From NCBI RefSeq assembly GCF_022346425.1, contig NZ_JAKRCW010000013.1, forward strand, positions 1 through 64,000: a DNA stretch of 64,000 bases, in the 5' to 3' direction. The translations under genes and the position numbers were made by a program. This stretch comes from Pseudoglutamicibacter albus. GTDB lineage: Bacteria; Actinomycetota; Actinomycetes; Actinomycetales; Micrococcaceae. How positions within the stretch are numbered: position 1 is the first letter of the stretch; each line of letters starts with the position of its first letter. The notes beneath the pieces were generated by a model that saw only the letters and a list, made by a program, of their open reading frames with translations, searched no databases and was not told the origin of the DNA. Positions 48,982-58,168 of this stretch are shown here, one piece after another.

Positions 48982-50370
48982 TTGGCTTCCATGCACTCGA
49001 CGTTGTGGCTGGCTCCCGCTAAGGATGGCCCGCTGGATGCTGTTGTTGAGATCCCGGGTTCTAAGTCTCTAACGAACCGTCACCTGGTTCTGGCGGCGTT
49101 GGCTGATGCGCCAACGCGTGTGGTGGGGGCTTTGCGCTCACGTGACACCGATTTGATGGTTGAGGCGCTCTCAGCGTTGGGTGTCGGTTTTGAGTGGGTG
49201 GATTCTTCAACGTTGTTGGTCACGCCTCTGGGTGAGGAGGCGTTGCAGGAGCGGTCCCCGGTTTCGATTGATTGTGGGCTTGCAGGTACGGTGATGCGTT
49301 TTGTGCCGTATGTGGCGGCGTTGTTGCGTAGGCCAGTGACGTTTGATGGGGATGCGGCTGCTCGTGTACGCCCGATGGATGCTGTGATCGCGGGTTTGCG
49401 TGCCCTTGGCGCGGATGTCGCGGGTGGTGAGGATGATTTCCTTCCGTTCACGGTGACCGGCTCTGACCGGGTTGCCGGTGGCGAGATTTCCTTGGACGCA
49501 TCGGGTTCGAGCCAGTTTGTATCGGGCCCGTTGTTGGTGGGTGCGCGTTTGCCGCGTGGTTTGGTGGTGCGGCATGCCGGTGGCGCGGTGCCCTCGCCGC
49601 AGCATGTTGAGATGACGGTTGAGACTCTGCGTGCTGCCGGCGTGGATGCTTCGGTGGGTGCTGACGGTGTTTCGTGGTCGGTGGCTGCTGGCTCGATCAC
49701 GCCGGGTGATGTTGTGGTGGAGCCTGATTTATCGAATGCTGGCCCGTTTTTGGCGGCGGCGTTGGTGTGTGGTGGCCGGGTTGCGATTCCGCGCTGGCCT
49801 GCGTCGACTACACAGATTGGCGCTGAGTGGGAGAGGCTTTTACCGCGTTTTGGGGCACGCGTGCACCGGGAGCCGGATGCGTTTGGGACTGAACAGTTGG
49901 TGGTGACTGGCGGGGAGAGGATTTCTGGGGTTGAGGCCGATGGCCTAGCTGAGTTGGCGCCGACGGCTGCGGCTTTGTGTGCGCTGGCTGATGGGCCGAG
50001 CAGGTTGGGTGGTATTGCTCATTTGCGTGGGCATGAGACGGACCGTTTGGCTGCGTTAGCGACGGAGCTTTCGAAGGTGGGTTCGCCGACTGTGGAGACC
50101 GAGGATGGGTTGGTGATCAGCCCTACAGGCGAGCTGCGGCCCACCGTGTTTGGCTCGTATGAGGACCACCGGATGGCTACCGCGGGCGCGATCATCGGCT
50201 TGGCCGTTGATGGCCTCAAGGTCGAAAACATCGAGACCACTTCGAAGACGATGCCCGACTTCCCTGGAATGTGGTCTGACATGCTCTCACAGAAGGCTAT
50301 CGACTTCCCCGGCACCGAGGACCCCTCAGCCGGCCAAGCGTCAGTTGACACCCAGTGCGGTGGGCAGTGA
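48982..50370 (+). CDS. aroA: 3-phosphoshikimate 1-carboxyvinyltransferase (EPSP synthase)
   Basis: Sixth step of the shikimate pathway, joining PEP with shikimate-3-phosphate; 462 residues. Motifs: IPGSKSLTNRHLVLAALA, CGLAGTVMRFVPYVAALL, GDAAARVRPMDAVI and ELAPTAAALCALADG, with RLGGIAHLRGHETDRLAAL. I chose TTG at 48982 because AAGGG lies six bases before; the ATG at 48991 is an alternative with poor spacing. Its stop shares one base with rsgA. The C-terminus has about 25 extra residues beyond the fold. Confidence 0.95.
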   Translation: MASMHSTLWLAPAKDGPLDAVVEIPGSKSLTNRHLVLAALADAPTRVVGALRSRDTDLMVEALSALGVGFEWVDSSTLLVTPLGEEALQERSPVSIDCGLAGTVMRFVPYVAALLRRPVTFDGDAAARVRPMDAVIAGLRALGADVAGGEDDFLPFTVTGSDRVAGGEISLDASGSSQFVSGPLLVGARLPRGLVVRHAGGAVPSPQHVEMTVETLRAAGVDASVGADGVSWSVAAGSITPGDVVVEPDLSNAGPFLAAALVCGGRVAIPRWPASTTQIGAEWERLLPRFGARVHREPDAFGTEQLVVTGGERISGVEADGLAELAPTAAALCALADGPSRLGGIAHLRGHETDRLAALATELSKVGSPTVETEDGLVISPTGELRPTVFGSYEDHRMATAGAIIGLAVDGLKVENIETTSKTMPDFPGMWSDMLSQKAIDFPGTEDPSAGQASVDTQCGGQ

Positions 50371-51524
50371 TGGCGCGGCGCGAATGGTCTGAGGAGGACG
50401 TCCGCATCCGTCCGAATAAGCGTGGAACCAGGCCGCGGACCAAGGACCGGCCGGCACATGCTGATGCGGTGTTGGCGATGGTCGTGGGCGTTGATCGCGG
50501 CCGCTACCGTTGCGTGCTCTTAGATGAGCCCGGCGCAGGTGCTAGTGGGTCCGGGTCGAAGAAGGCCCAGCGTGCGCGCCAGAAGCAAGTTCAGGCTGAG
50601 GGTGGGCGCCGCATCGTCGTGACGGCGATGCGTGCTCGTGAGTTGCGTAGGCAGGCGATCGTGGTGGGCGATCGTGTGCGGCTCGTAGGGGATGTCTCTG
50701 GCCGTGAAGGTTCGTTGGCGCGTTTAGTCCGTGTTGAGGAACGGTCCTCGTTGCTGCGGCGTAGCGCGGATGATTCTGATCAGGTAGAGCGCGTGATTGT
50801 CGCCAACGCTGATCAGCTGGTGATCGTGGTGGCGGCGGCGAATCCGGAACCGCGGACGGGTTTCATTGATCGAGCGTTGGTCGCGGCCTCGGATGCGGGG
50901 ATCGATGCCGCGTTGGTGATCACCAAGACGGATCTTGCTGACCCGTCGCTGCTGGTTGAAACGTATGAGGGGCTGGGCGTTCAGGTTGTGACGTCGGGTT
51001 CGGCCGAACACCCAGACGACGTCGCCTCGCGGCCCCTGGATGCGGCGGCACAGCAGCGGCTGCGTGAGTTGTTGGATGGTCGGCTGTCTGCCTTGATTGG
51101 GCATTCGGGTGTGGGCAAGTCCACGCTCATCAACGCCCTGACCGATGCTGAGCGTGAGACGGGGGCTACGAACGCTGTGACGGGCCGCGGCCGTCACACA
51201 TCTTCGTCCGCTGTTGCAGCTCATTTGAGTGGCGGTGATCCGGGCTCATGGATCGTGGACACGCCTGGGATCCGATCTTTCGGGATGGGGCATGTGGATG
51301 ATGAGAACATCCTCAACGCGTTCACTGACCTTGTGCCCGCGACGGCAGACTGCCCGCGCGGGTGCACGCATGCGGCTGATGAGCCGGAGTGCGCGCTGGA
51401 TGCGTGGGTTGCCGAGGAGAAGGCCGGTCCGAGCGGCCACGCCCGTTTGGCTTCGTTGCGTCGCTTACTCGCGTCTCGTCAAGGGGATGTCAACGATGAG
51501 GACCTCAAGACGTTGGGTGGCTAG
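50370..51524 (+). CDS. rsgA: Small ribosomal subunit biogenesis GTPase RsgA
   Basis: Circularly permuted GTPase that helps mature the 30S subunit, 384 residues. The G4 motif ITKTDL precedes the G1 P-loop IGHSGVGKSTLINAL and G3 DTPGI, the order typical of RsgA. An N-terminal OB-like domain (VGDRVRLVGDVSGREGSLAR) and a C-terminal zinc cluster (DCPRGCTHAADEPEC) complete it. The N-terminal 40 residues are basic. The ATG at 50370 overlaps the aroA stop by one base. aroA-rsgA-hisN is a common actinobacterial cluster. Confidence 0.96.
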   Translation: MARREWSEEDVRIRPNKRGTRPRTKDRPAHADAVLAMVVGVDRGRYRCVLLDEPGAGASGSGSKKAQRARQKQVQAEGGRRIVVTAMRARELRRQAIVVGDRVRLVGDVSGREGSLARLVRVEERSSLLRRSADDSDQVERVIVANADQLVIVVAAANPEPRTGFIDRALVAASDAGIDAALVITKTDLADPSLLVETYEGLGVQVVTSGSAEHPDDVASRPLDAAAQQRLRELLDGRLSALIGHSGVGKSTLINALTDAERETGATNAVTGRGRHTSSSAVAAHLSGGDPGSWIVDTPGIRSFGMGHVDDENILNAFTDLVPATADCPRGCTHAADEPECALDAWVAEEKAGPSGHARLASLRRLLASRQGDVNDEDLKTLGG

Positions 51525-51533
51525 GGTATGAAT

Positions 51534-52442
51534 ATGACCCACACAACCGATACCCCCTCCCTATCTGGTGGTTCTGCCTCGCATAACACAGCTGCCTTGC
51601 CTGACGCCGCTACCCTGGCTGATGATCTTGCGTTGGCGCATGAGCTTGCCGATGCCGTGGATGCTTTGACGATGGAACGTTTCGGCGCCGCTGATCTGTA
51701 TGTTGAGACCAAGCCTGACGCGACGCCTGTCACGGAGGCAGATCGACAGGCTGAGCAGCTGATCCGTGAACGCCTTTCCCAGGCGCGTCCGGGGGACGCG
51801 GTGTTCGGTGAGGAGTTCGGTTCCACGGGGGATTCGAACCGGGTGTGGATTATTGACCCGATCGATGGCACCAAGAACTTTATGCGCGGTGTTCCGGTGT
51901 GGGCCACGCTGATCGCGTTGGTTGAGGACGGCGAGGTTGTGGTGGGCCTTGTTTCGGCCCCGGCGTTGGGCCGCCGCTGGTGGGCTTCTGTAGGCGGCGG
52001 CGCGTTCACGGGTGCTTCGCTGGATGAGGCTCGCCGCATCGGGGTTTCAGGTGTTGCGAAGCTTGAGGATTCTTCGTTTTCGTATTCTTCGCTCACGGGT
52101 TGGAAGGCCCGCGGGTGGCTTGATGGCGTGCTGGCTATCAGCGATACCGTGTGGCGTACGCGTGCTTACGGTGATTTCTTCTCGTATTGCTTGGTCGCTG
52201 AGGGGGCCGTGGACTTCGCGGCCGAGCCAGAGCTGAATCTATATGACATGGCCGCGCTCGTGCCGATTGTGCGTGAGGCTGGTGGTGTCTTCACTTCCTT
52301 ACAGGGCGAGGATGGCCCGTGGGGTGGTAACGCGATCGCCTCGAATGGATTGTTGCATGATGCGGCGTTGGACGTGTTGGGAACCCGCGGGGCGGAGCGC
52401 ACCCCTACTCCCCTGCCGAACCATCAGCACAGCGCTGAATAA
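51534..52442 (+). CDS. hisN: Histidinol-phosphatase (inositol monophosphatase family)
   Basis: Mg-dependent phosphatase, 302 residues. Motifs: ETKPDATPVTEADRQAE, GEEFG, the metal site DPIDGTKNFMRGVPVWATLI, and NLYDMAALVPIVREAGG in place of the usual WDxAA. This combination matches HisN, which removes phosphate from histidinol phosphate in Actinobacteria. The ATG at 51534 has AGGG seven bases before it; another ATG at 51528 is too close. The first 25 residues are Thr/Ser/Ala-rich. It follows rsgA after nine bases, so is probably in its operon. Other inositol-phosphate substrates cannot be excluded. Confidence 0.85.
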   Translation: MTHTTDTPSLSGGSASHNTAALPDAATLADDLALAHELADAVDALTMERFGAADLYVETKPDATPVTEADRQAEQLIRERLSQARPGDAVFGEEFGSTGDSNRVWIIDPIDGTKNFMRGVPVWATLIALVEDGEVVVGLVSAPALGRRWWASVGGGAFTGASLDEARRIGVSGVAKLEDSSFSYSSLTGWKARGWLDGVLAISDTVWRTRAYGDFFSYCLVAEGAVDFAAEPELNLYDMAALVPIVREAGGVFTSLQGEDGPWGGNAIASNGLLHDAALDVLGTRGAERTPTPLPNHQHSAE

Positions 52443-52588
52443 CGGTTCTCCGAGTTCTCTTCTGACCTGCCGTCCCTTGTGCCACGCAGTTCTTGCCCCA
52501 CCGTGCCTTGTGCCCCGGTTCCGTCTCTGACTTTCTTCCAGACCCCACCTTCCCAGATAAGCGTTCCCACGTAAGTGTTCCTAGTTAC

Positions 52589-53047
52589 ATGAGCTCTCCC
52601 CGTCGCGTTACTACTGCTGCATGGCCGATCTATATGGCCGTGTTCTTCGGTGGCGCGTTGGGTGCGGCTGTGCGTGAGTCCCTAGTTTTGTTTGGCGAGG
52701 CAGCGCAGTGGCCTGAGAACCTGATGATTCTTGTAGTGAATTGCGTGGCCTCACTGTTTCTGGGGTGGGCTACCGGCATGTGGGATCGCGGCCGCGGCAT
52801 GGGCGGGAACTCGGCGGCCTTGAGGTGGCGTTCCTTCATTAGCCCGGGTTTTGTGGGCGGTTTCGGTTCGGTGTCCGCGGTGACGCTGCTCGCCTCGGAT
52901 ATCGTGGGCGATCTCGGTGTGCTCTCGCTTCACGTCGGCGCGGCCCTCGTGTGCGCTGGTGTCGGTTTCTGGCTTGCCAGGTTCTGGAAGCCTCGCGGCT
53001 CTTATATGCGGCCAGAACTGTGGACTTCTGGTGGTGATGACCGGTGA
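52589..53047 (+). CDS. crcB: Fluoride channel FluC/CrcB (first subunit)
   Basis: Small membrane protein of 152 residues with four helices that exports fluoride as an antiparallel dimer. The first helix has FFGGALGAAVRESLVLFG, helix 2 VNCVASLFLGWATG, and the conserved FISPGFVGGFGSVSAVTLLASD motif follows. The ATG at 52589 has only a weak ribosome binding site; an in-frame GTG at 52574 is an alternative. The end overlaps the second crcB by four bases, so the two likely assemble as a heterodimer. I looked for a fluoride riboswitch in the 146 bases upstream and saw none. Confidence 0.9.
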   Translation: MSSPRRVTTAAWPIYMAVFFGGALGAAVRESLVLFGEAAQWPENLMILVVNCVASLFLGWATGMWDRGRGMGGNSAALRWRSFISPGFVGGFGSVSAVTLLASDIVGDLGVLSLHVGAALVCAGVGFWLARFWKPRGSYMRPELWTSGGDDR

Positions 53048-53433
53048 GTGCGTGGTTGACCATTCTGACCGTGAGCGTGGCTGGCGGGCTGGGTTCTGTG
53101 GCTAGGGTGTGGTTTATTCGCCAGGAAGAGCAGGCGCGGGCAGACGGGAGGATCACTTCGAAGTTCCCATGGGGGATGTCGATTGCCAACACGCTGTCGT
53201 GTTTCATTTTTGGCGTGTTCACGGGTGGGTTCGCGGATCAAGCGTGGGCTGTGCCTGTTTTGGCGGGGTTCTGCGGCGGGTTCTCCACGATCGCATCCGT
53301 TGCGACCACCGCTATTTCCTCGGCACGTGAGAGAGCGTGGCTGAGGAGTTTTGCGATTCTTGCCGCGATCCTTTGTCTGGCTGTTCCGGCGGCGTATCTC
53401 GGCCTAGTGATCGGTAAGGCTGTCTTCCTGTAA
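53044..53433 (+). CDS. crcB: Fluoride channel FluC/CrcB (second subunit)
   Basis: Protein of 129 residues, four helices, with AGGLGSVARVWFI at the start, IANTLSCFIFGVFTGGF with the polar-track Asn, and the conserved GFCGGFSTIASVATTA. The GTG start overlaps the preceding crcB stop (GTGA). Paired crcB genes are common in Gram-positive bacteria and together form the dual-topology channel. A strong terminator follows about 50 bases later. Confidence 0.93.
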   Translation: MSAWLTILTVSVAGGLGSVARVWFIRQEEQARADGRITSKFPWGMSIANTLSCFIFGVFTGGFADQAWAVPVLAGFCGGFSTIASVATTAISSARERAWLRSFAILAAILCLAVPAAYLGLVIGKAVFL

Positions 53434-53484
53434 GCGCGCCGTACGTGTTTGCTTGAACCTTAGGTGTTTGCTTGATGCATATAG

Positions 53485-53527
53485 CGCGAGGGCGGGAACG
53501 TGTCTGGAACACGTTCCCGCCCTCGCG
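53485..53527. terminator. Bidirectional terminator after crcB
   Basis: Perfect GC-rich 19-base-pair stem (53485-53503 with 53509-53527) with a five-base loop CTGGA, lying between two converging genes. U tracts are short on either side, so the stem itself must do most of the work or act with Rho. Confidence 0.85.
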
Positions 53528-53556
53528 TATTGAGCCGTGGCTAGCAGGCGTAGAGC

Positions 53557-53877
53557 CTAGTCGATGCGCAGTTCGCCCATCTTGTCCCAGCCTTCGCCTT
53601 CGACTTGCCGGGAGACGATGTCTGGGGTTTCAACCAGGAATGGCTTCATGGATTCCAGGCCTTTCGCGAAGTGTTCGGAGTTCACGTGGGCTTCGCCCGC
53701 ATCGTCCTTGAACGCTTCAACGAGCAGGAACACGGTTGGGTCCTGCGGGGCCCGGTACCACTCGAACCAGAGGTTGCCTGGCTCGCTGCGGGTTGCCTGG
53801 GTGAACTCCGCGACGGCGTCGAGGAAGTCTTCGGCTTTCTCGGGCTTCACTTTGTATTTCACGTTGATCAGGATCAT
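53557..53877 (-). CDS. Antibiotic biosynthesis monooxygenase-like (ABM) protein
   Basis: Dimeric ferredoxin-like fold protein of 106 residues. MILINVKYKVKPEKAEDFLD at the start, TRSEPGNLWFEWYRA and FLLVEAFKDDAGEAHVNSEHF match the ABM/YgiN quinol monooxygenase family, which act on quinols or aromatic compounds without cofactor. It lies five bases after putP on the same strand and may share its transcript. The substrate is unknown. Confidence 0.88.
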   Translation of the reverse strand: MILINVKYKVKPEKAEDFLDAVAEFTQATRSEPGNLWFEWYRAPQDPTVFLLVEAFKDDAGEAHVNSEHFAKGLESMKPFLVETPDIVSRQVEGEGWDKMGELRID

Positions 53878-53882
53878 GGTCC

Positions 53883-55487
53883 CTATGCTTTCATGCCAGG
53901 CTCGGCTTGGCCAGGGTTCGCAGTGTCACCGGCCGCATTGGCGCCGGCGGCCTGCACGATCGGCACTGCCTGGGTTGGGGCTTCCATGTGGCGGAAGCCG
54001 GCGAGTTCCTTCTCACCTGGTGCTGGCGTGAGCAGGGAAACCACTACCGCGAGCACGAGGCAGGTCAGGAAGCCTGGGACGATCTCGTAGAGCGGCTCGG
54101 AGAGTGCTCCGCCGAAGGTGGAGAGGGTTTCGCTCTTGCTCCAGACGAACGCGACGGTCGCGCCACCAACAATGCCGGCCATCGCACCCCAGTTGGTGAG
54201 GCGCTTCCAGTAGAGGCTGAGCACCACGACTGGGCCGAATGCGGAGCCGAAGCCTGCCCACGCGAATGCGACGAGGCCGAGCACGGTCGCGTTTTCTTCC
54301 AGCGCAAGCACTGCCGCGATGATCGCGACGATCAGGACTGCGAGGCGACCCAGCCACAGCTTCGTGGTCTTGGACATGCCTGGCTTGAACACCAGCGCGA
54401 GGTCCTCAACGAGTGCAGAGGAGGTCACGACCAGCTGGGAGGAAATGGTCGACATGATCGCTGCGAGAACAGCTGCGAGTACGAAACCTGCCAAAAGTGA
54501 CGGCATGAGGTTCTGCGCGAGGTCGAGGACCACGGTCTCAGCGCTCTTGGTGTCGGTGAGCTGCTTGTCTTGGTTGAGGTTGAAGTAGGCGATACCGGCC
54601 ATCGAGGTCACGATGACGCCGATCACGGAGAGCACCATCCAGCCGACACCGATCGCGGCACCCCAGCGGGCGTCGCGGGAGGAGCGTAGCGCCATGAAGC
54701 GGATGATGATGTGCGGCTGGCCGAAGTAGCCAAGCCCCCACGCGGCGGCGGAGACTGCACCGACGATAGTCCCGCCCTTCATAAGGGAGCCGAAGTCTGG
54801 GTTGACGCTCAGCACGCCGTCAATGACTTGCTGTGGCCCGCCAACGGAGATCACGGCAAGCACTGGGACGACGAAGAGGGCCGCGAGCATGATGAGGCCC
54901 TGAACCGTGTCGGTGTAGGTTGCGCCGAGGAAGCCGCCGAACATCGTGTAGGCGAGCGTGATGCCTGCGACAAGCAACATACCGGTCAGGTAGCTGCCGT
55001 TGAACGCGGACTGGAAGAACTTACCGCCAGCGGTCATACCGGAGGATACGTAGAAGGTGAAGAACACCAGGATCACGATGCCGGAGACGATGCGCAGGAT
55101 GCGGGACTTATCGCCGAGGCGGTTTTCGAAGTAGCTCGGGATGGTGATGGAGTCGTTGGTGACTTCGGTGAAACGGCGCAGGCGTGGCGCGACGAAGATC
55201 CAGTTGAGTGCCGCACCAATGGTGAGGCCGATCGCCATCCATGCCTGGAACATACCCATCATGTAGAGGGCACCAGGCAAGCCCATCATGAGCCAGCCGG
55301 ACATGTCAGACGCGCCAGCGCTGAGTGCCGCGGTGAATGGGTGCAGGCGGCGGCCGCCGAGCATGTAGTCGTCGCCGTCGTCGGTTTTCTTGAAGGCGTA
55401 GTAACCGATCAAGAGCATCGCTATGAAGTAGATGATGACGGCGATGAGTTTGTATGAGCCGTCAGGACCCAATCCGAATAAGTCCAT
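53883..55487 (-). CDS. putP: Sodium/proline symporter PutP
   Basis: Sodium:solute symporter of 534 residues, about 13 helices. Family marks include DMSGWLMMGLPGALYMMG, IPSYFENRLGDKSRILR, and GYFGQPHIIIRFMALRSS, all typical of PutP. The C-terminus adds a soluble Ala/Gly/Pro-rich tail. It imports proline with Na+ as nutrient or compatible solute. ATG at 55487 follows CCGGAGGAAC, a strong site. The 495 bases upstream contain no other gene and would hold its promoter. Confidence 0.93.
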   Translation of the reverse strand: MDLFGLGPDGSYKLIAVIIYFIAMLLIGYYAFKKTDDGDDYMLGGRRLHPFTAALSAGASDMSGWLMMGLPGALYMMGMFQAWMAIGLTIGAALNWIFVAPRLRRFTEVTNDSITIPSYFENRLGDKSRILRIVSGIVILVFFTFYVSSGMTAGGKFFQSAFNGSYLTGMLLVAGITLAYTMFGGFLGATYTDTVQGLIMLAALFVVPVLAVISVGGPQQVIDGVLSVNPDFGSLMKGGTIVGAVSAAAWGLGYFGQPHIIIRFMALRSSRDARWGAAIGVGWMVLSVIGVIVTSMAGIAYFNLNQDKQLTDTKSAETVVLDLAQNLMPSLLAGFVLAAVLAAIMSTISSQLVVTSSALVEDLALVFKPGMSKTTKLWLGRLAVLIVAIIAAVLALEENATVLGLVAFAWAGFGSAFGPVVVLSLYWKRLTNWGAMAGIVGGATVAFVWSKSETLSTFGGALSEPLYEIVPGFLTCLVLAVVVSLLTPAPGEKELAGFRHMEAPTQAVPIVQAAGANAAGDTANPGQAEPGMKA

Positions 55488-55982
55488 GTGTTCCTCCGGT
55501 TTATCCTCTCGTCATGCTTGATGCATCGGGTTTTATTCCGTTGGTGACTGGACAGACGCGTCATCGTTTCCGGACAACCGTCCAACAGCCTTTGACAATA
55601 TTTCCAATGTTCAGTTCTCAGCGTCCGCACTTGAGGAAGCACTTGTGCTGAGGCCAATGAGCCACCTTACAGTCATTGCGTTAATGATGCACGCTCATCG
55701 GCAGTATTTGATCCTGACATTCCTCAACCGTTGAGAGATACACTTCAGTTTTAATGCATCTTGCTATCAACTGATCTTGTTTATTGGATCTTCAAACCCT
55801 GCTTTAGATAGGTCTCACCTTCCTGAATATTTTTCGTGATATATGTCATACTACTGCCGTTCTGGGCACTTTCGAGGGTTGCCCCCGCGTTGCGATATGT
55901 CTTAACCCTCGGAAACTTGTACAAGTCAGAATTGTGTCATCAACGCTTAGGAGTTTCCGCTCTTCATACCCATGATTTCTTT
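55488..55982. other. 495-base AT-rich region upstream of putP
   Basis: Base composition drops clearly below the neighbours. No gene, tRNA or known riboswitch could be recognised. The 12-base palindrome ACTTGTACAAGT at 55915-55926 might be an operator for the broken lipoprotein gene that follows. The low GC content is consistent with acquired or decaying DNA. Confidence 0.5.
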
Positions 55983-56326
55983 ATGAAGAAAACTGGATCA
56001 GTGGCAGCATTTCCGCTTGCATAGCATTCTCCCTTGTACTGGGCTTATCCGCTTGCAGCGCTGAGAGCAAACAAGGGCACTCCCCCGACACTCCATCATC
56101 TCCGGAAAACTCGGCCACTGAAACTTCAGCTTAGGATGACCCCTTCTATAGTGATTCCTCGGAGAATCCAGCTTCTGACTTTAACGACCCCTTTGCGACC
56201 TATTCATTCGAGAACTCCGGTTCGGATTCTGTAGACGATTCTGCTGATCTACTGCAAGAGGACGACAACAGGGTCGAAACTCACAACGTCGGAGACGTAA
56301 TCAAATCGCCGTCAGCCGACATCACC
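55983..56326 (+). pseudogene. Broken lipoprotein gene, cut off by IS256 remnant
   Basis: The first 13 codons read MKKTGSVAAFPLA and then stop. Restoring one base near 56020 gives a full lipoprotein signal ending in LVLGLSAC, followed by a Ser/Pro/Glu/Asp-rich linker typical of exported lipoproteins. A further in-frame TAG lies at about 56132. The frame then continues through VGDVIKSPSADITV, which resembles the start of a DUF4352-type domain, and runs in phase straight into transposase sequence at about 56327. Three lesions (frameshift, stop, truncation) show it is dead. No strong ribosome binding site is present. Confidence 0.75.
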
Positions 56327-57247
56327 GTCGTGGCCGACTGCTACCTCGCAGGCGTCTCCACCAAATGGCTGGATAAACTCGTCAAAACCCTCGGCATTGA
56401 CTCCCTGTCGAAGTCGCAGGTTTCACGCATGGCCACCGAGCTCGACGAGCACGTAGACCAGTTCCGTCACGAACCCCTTGATGAGGCCGGTCCCTTCACC
56501 TTCGTTGCTGCTGATGCGCTATCCATTAAGGTCCGTGAGGGCGGACGGGTGATCAACGCGGTCGCCCTCATCGCCACCGGTGTTAATGCTGACGGCCGTA
56601 GGAAAGTCCTCGGCCTACGGGCCCAACCAGTAAGACTGGGGCAGCGCGGACCAGCTTCTTAGCCGACCTCGTCGCGCGCGGCCTGACCGGTGTGCGTTTA
56701 GTGACTTCTGATGCTCACCCGGGCCTGGTCGAGGCGGTCGCGGCAAACCCGCCTGGAGCTTCGTGGCAGCGGTGCCGCACGCATTACGCGGCGAACCTCA
56801 TGAGTGTGCGCCCCAAGAGCTACTGGCCGGCAGTCAAAGCGATGCTGCACTCGGTCTACGAGCAGCCCGAGGAGGCCAGTGTTCATGCCCAGTTCGACCG
56901 GCTCTTGGACTACGTTAGCGACAAGCTGTCTGCTGCTCATGATCATCTGGATGCCGCACGTGCCAGTTATCCTTGCCTTCACTGGATTCCCAATCGCGGT
57001 GTGGGCCCAGATCTGGTCCAACAACCCCAACGAACGCCTCAACCGTGAGATCCGGCGTCGTACCGATTCGGTGGGGATCTTCCCCAACCGCGATGCGATC
57101 ATTCGCCTTGTCGGCGCAGTCCTTGCAGAGCAGACTGATGAATGGGCCGAAGGCCGACGCTACCTCAGCCTCGATTTCCTCACCCGAAGCCGCTTCCAAG
57201 CCGTAGATAATTCCAGGATCGAAGTCAGCGACGAATACACACACACG
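56327..57247 (+). pseudogene. IS256-family (Mutator) transposase, truncated and frameshifted
   Basis: Three pieces align in order with actinobacterial IS256 transposases: VVADCYLAGVSTKWLDKLVK to GRRKVLGLRA (56327-56625), TSFLADLVARGLTGVRLVTS to the LDAARA region (about 56650-56960), and [20 protein letters not shown] to about 57247. Shifts of frame lie near 56630 and 56960. The DDE residues are visible: Asp in VAADALS, Asp in VTSDAHPG, Glu in [14 protein letters not shown]. The N-terminal DNA-binding part is lost. Inactive. Confidence 0.9.
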
Positions 57248-57271
57248 AACTCAGCGCTGACCACCCCCTGC
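56327..57271 (+). mobile_element. IS256-family insertion sequence remnant
   Basis: Only the transposase middle and end survive. The first roughly 100 codons, both terminal inverted repeats and any target duplication are missing; I saw no matching ends at 56320 or 57270. The left side joins a lipoprotein gene and the right side joins chrA, so deletion must have followed the insertion. Confidence 0.8.
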
Positions 57272-57905
57272 GTGTGCCCGTCTCGAAGACCGCTGGTCTG
57301 ATCAGCGCTGGTCTGTTTACGGTCCTGCTGATGGGGCTTCCCCCTGCTGGCCGGCATGGCTGCGAACCCGTGGGTTGCAACTGCCGAGGCGTTCTACAGG
57401 TCTGGCGCGCTGGTTTTCGGGGGTGGGCATGTGGTGCTGCCGATGCTGCAGGGAGAGCCCGCAATTGCCGAGGCGGTAAGCCAAGATCAGTACCTTGCTG
57501 GCTATGGGGCGGCGCAGGCAGTTCCCGGTCCGCTGTTCACATTCGTGGCATTTTTGGGGTTCAACATGGAAGCCGGGGCCTAGGCGTGGCTCAGCTCCGC
57601 ACTTGCGCTGATTGCTGTTTTCCTCCCCGGAGTGCTGCTGGTGGTCGCCGCGCTGCCGTTCTGGGCTGCGGTACAGACAAGCCCGCTGGCCCGCTCTAGT
57701 GTCGCGGGGGCGAACGCCGCTGTTGTCGGGATCCTCGCAGGCGCTCCCATCACCCCGGTTGTCACTTCAGCTATTACGGGGCTCGCTCCCCTGCTGATTG
57801 CACTGGCTTGTTTGGCACTGCTCATGCTGGCTAAGTGGCCGGCGTGGGCTGTTGTTGCTGATCGGCGCAGTGACAGGGCTCGCAGCACACCTCATTGGGG
57901 CGTAG
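57272..57905 (+). pseudogene. Chromate transporter ChrA, C-terminal half, degenerate
   Basis: The sequence begins mid-protein at [14 protein letters not shown], right at the IS256 remnant, so the N-terminal half is lost. A one-base gain in a C run near 57340 shifts the frame; then ANPWVATAEAFYRSGALVFGGGHVVLP and YGAAQAVPGPLFTFVAFLG are clear ChrA motifs. An in-frame TAG at 57581 interrupts it, after which FLPGVLLVVAALPFWAAVQ and GANAAVVGILAGAP continue. Another shift near 57840 leads to the natural end LIGAVTGLAAHLIGA at 57905. ChrA exports chromate; this copy cannot work. Confidence 0.85.
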
Positions 57906-57976
57906 GTGGGCGGCTTTCGAACGGTTGTGTCAGTGCTGCTGAATACACTTTCTTCGAACAGCGAGAGGAGCACGGC

Positions 57977-58168
57977 ATGAACACGATAACTGTCGAACTG
58001 TCCGATGAAGACGCAGCCCTTGTTCGCAAGCATGCCGACTTTGAAGGCGTCACGATTTCTGACTTCGCCCGGTCAGCGATCTTGGATAAAATCGAAGACT
58101 CCTGCGACCTACAAGAACTCCGCGAAGCAATTGCGGAGGAAGGGAACAATGACTGCACTCACGACTGA
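57977..58168 (+). CDS. RelB/DUF6290-like ribbon-helix-helix antitoxin
   Basis: Protein of 63 residues: beta strand MNTITVELSDEDAALVRKHA, then EGVTISDFARSAILDKIED, the ribbon-helix-helix DNA-binding pattern of RelB-type antitoxins, and an acidic tail. GAGAGGAGC precedes the ATG at ideal spacing. The same frame is open upstream through the chrA remnant, which is accidental. The expected RelE toxin gene does not follow; instead a GNAT acetyltransferase overlaps its last 20 bases in another frame. It may be an orphan antitoxin or one half of an RHH-GNAT pair. Confidence 0.75.
   Translation: MNTITVELSDEDAALVRKHADFEGVTISDFARSAILDKIEDSCDLQELREAIAEEGNNDCTHD

Noticed and set aside
52443-52588. Fluoride riboswitch before the crcB pair
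   Set aside because: I looked for the conserved GGNGAUGG-type start and the pseudoknot pattern and found neither.
57632-58168. Single 178-codon protein joining the chrA end and the RHH protein
   Set aside because: The join is an accident of an open frame through a frameshifted pseudogene; the RHH gene has its own strong ribosome binding site and ATG at 57977.
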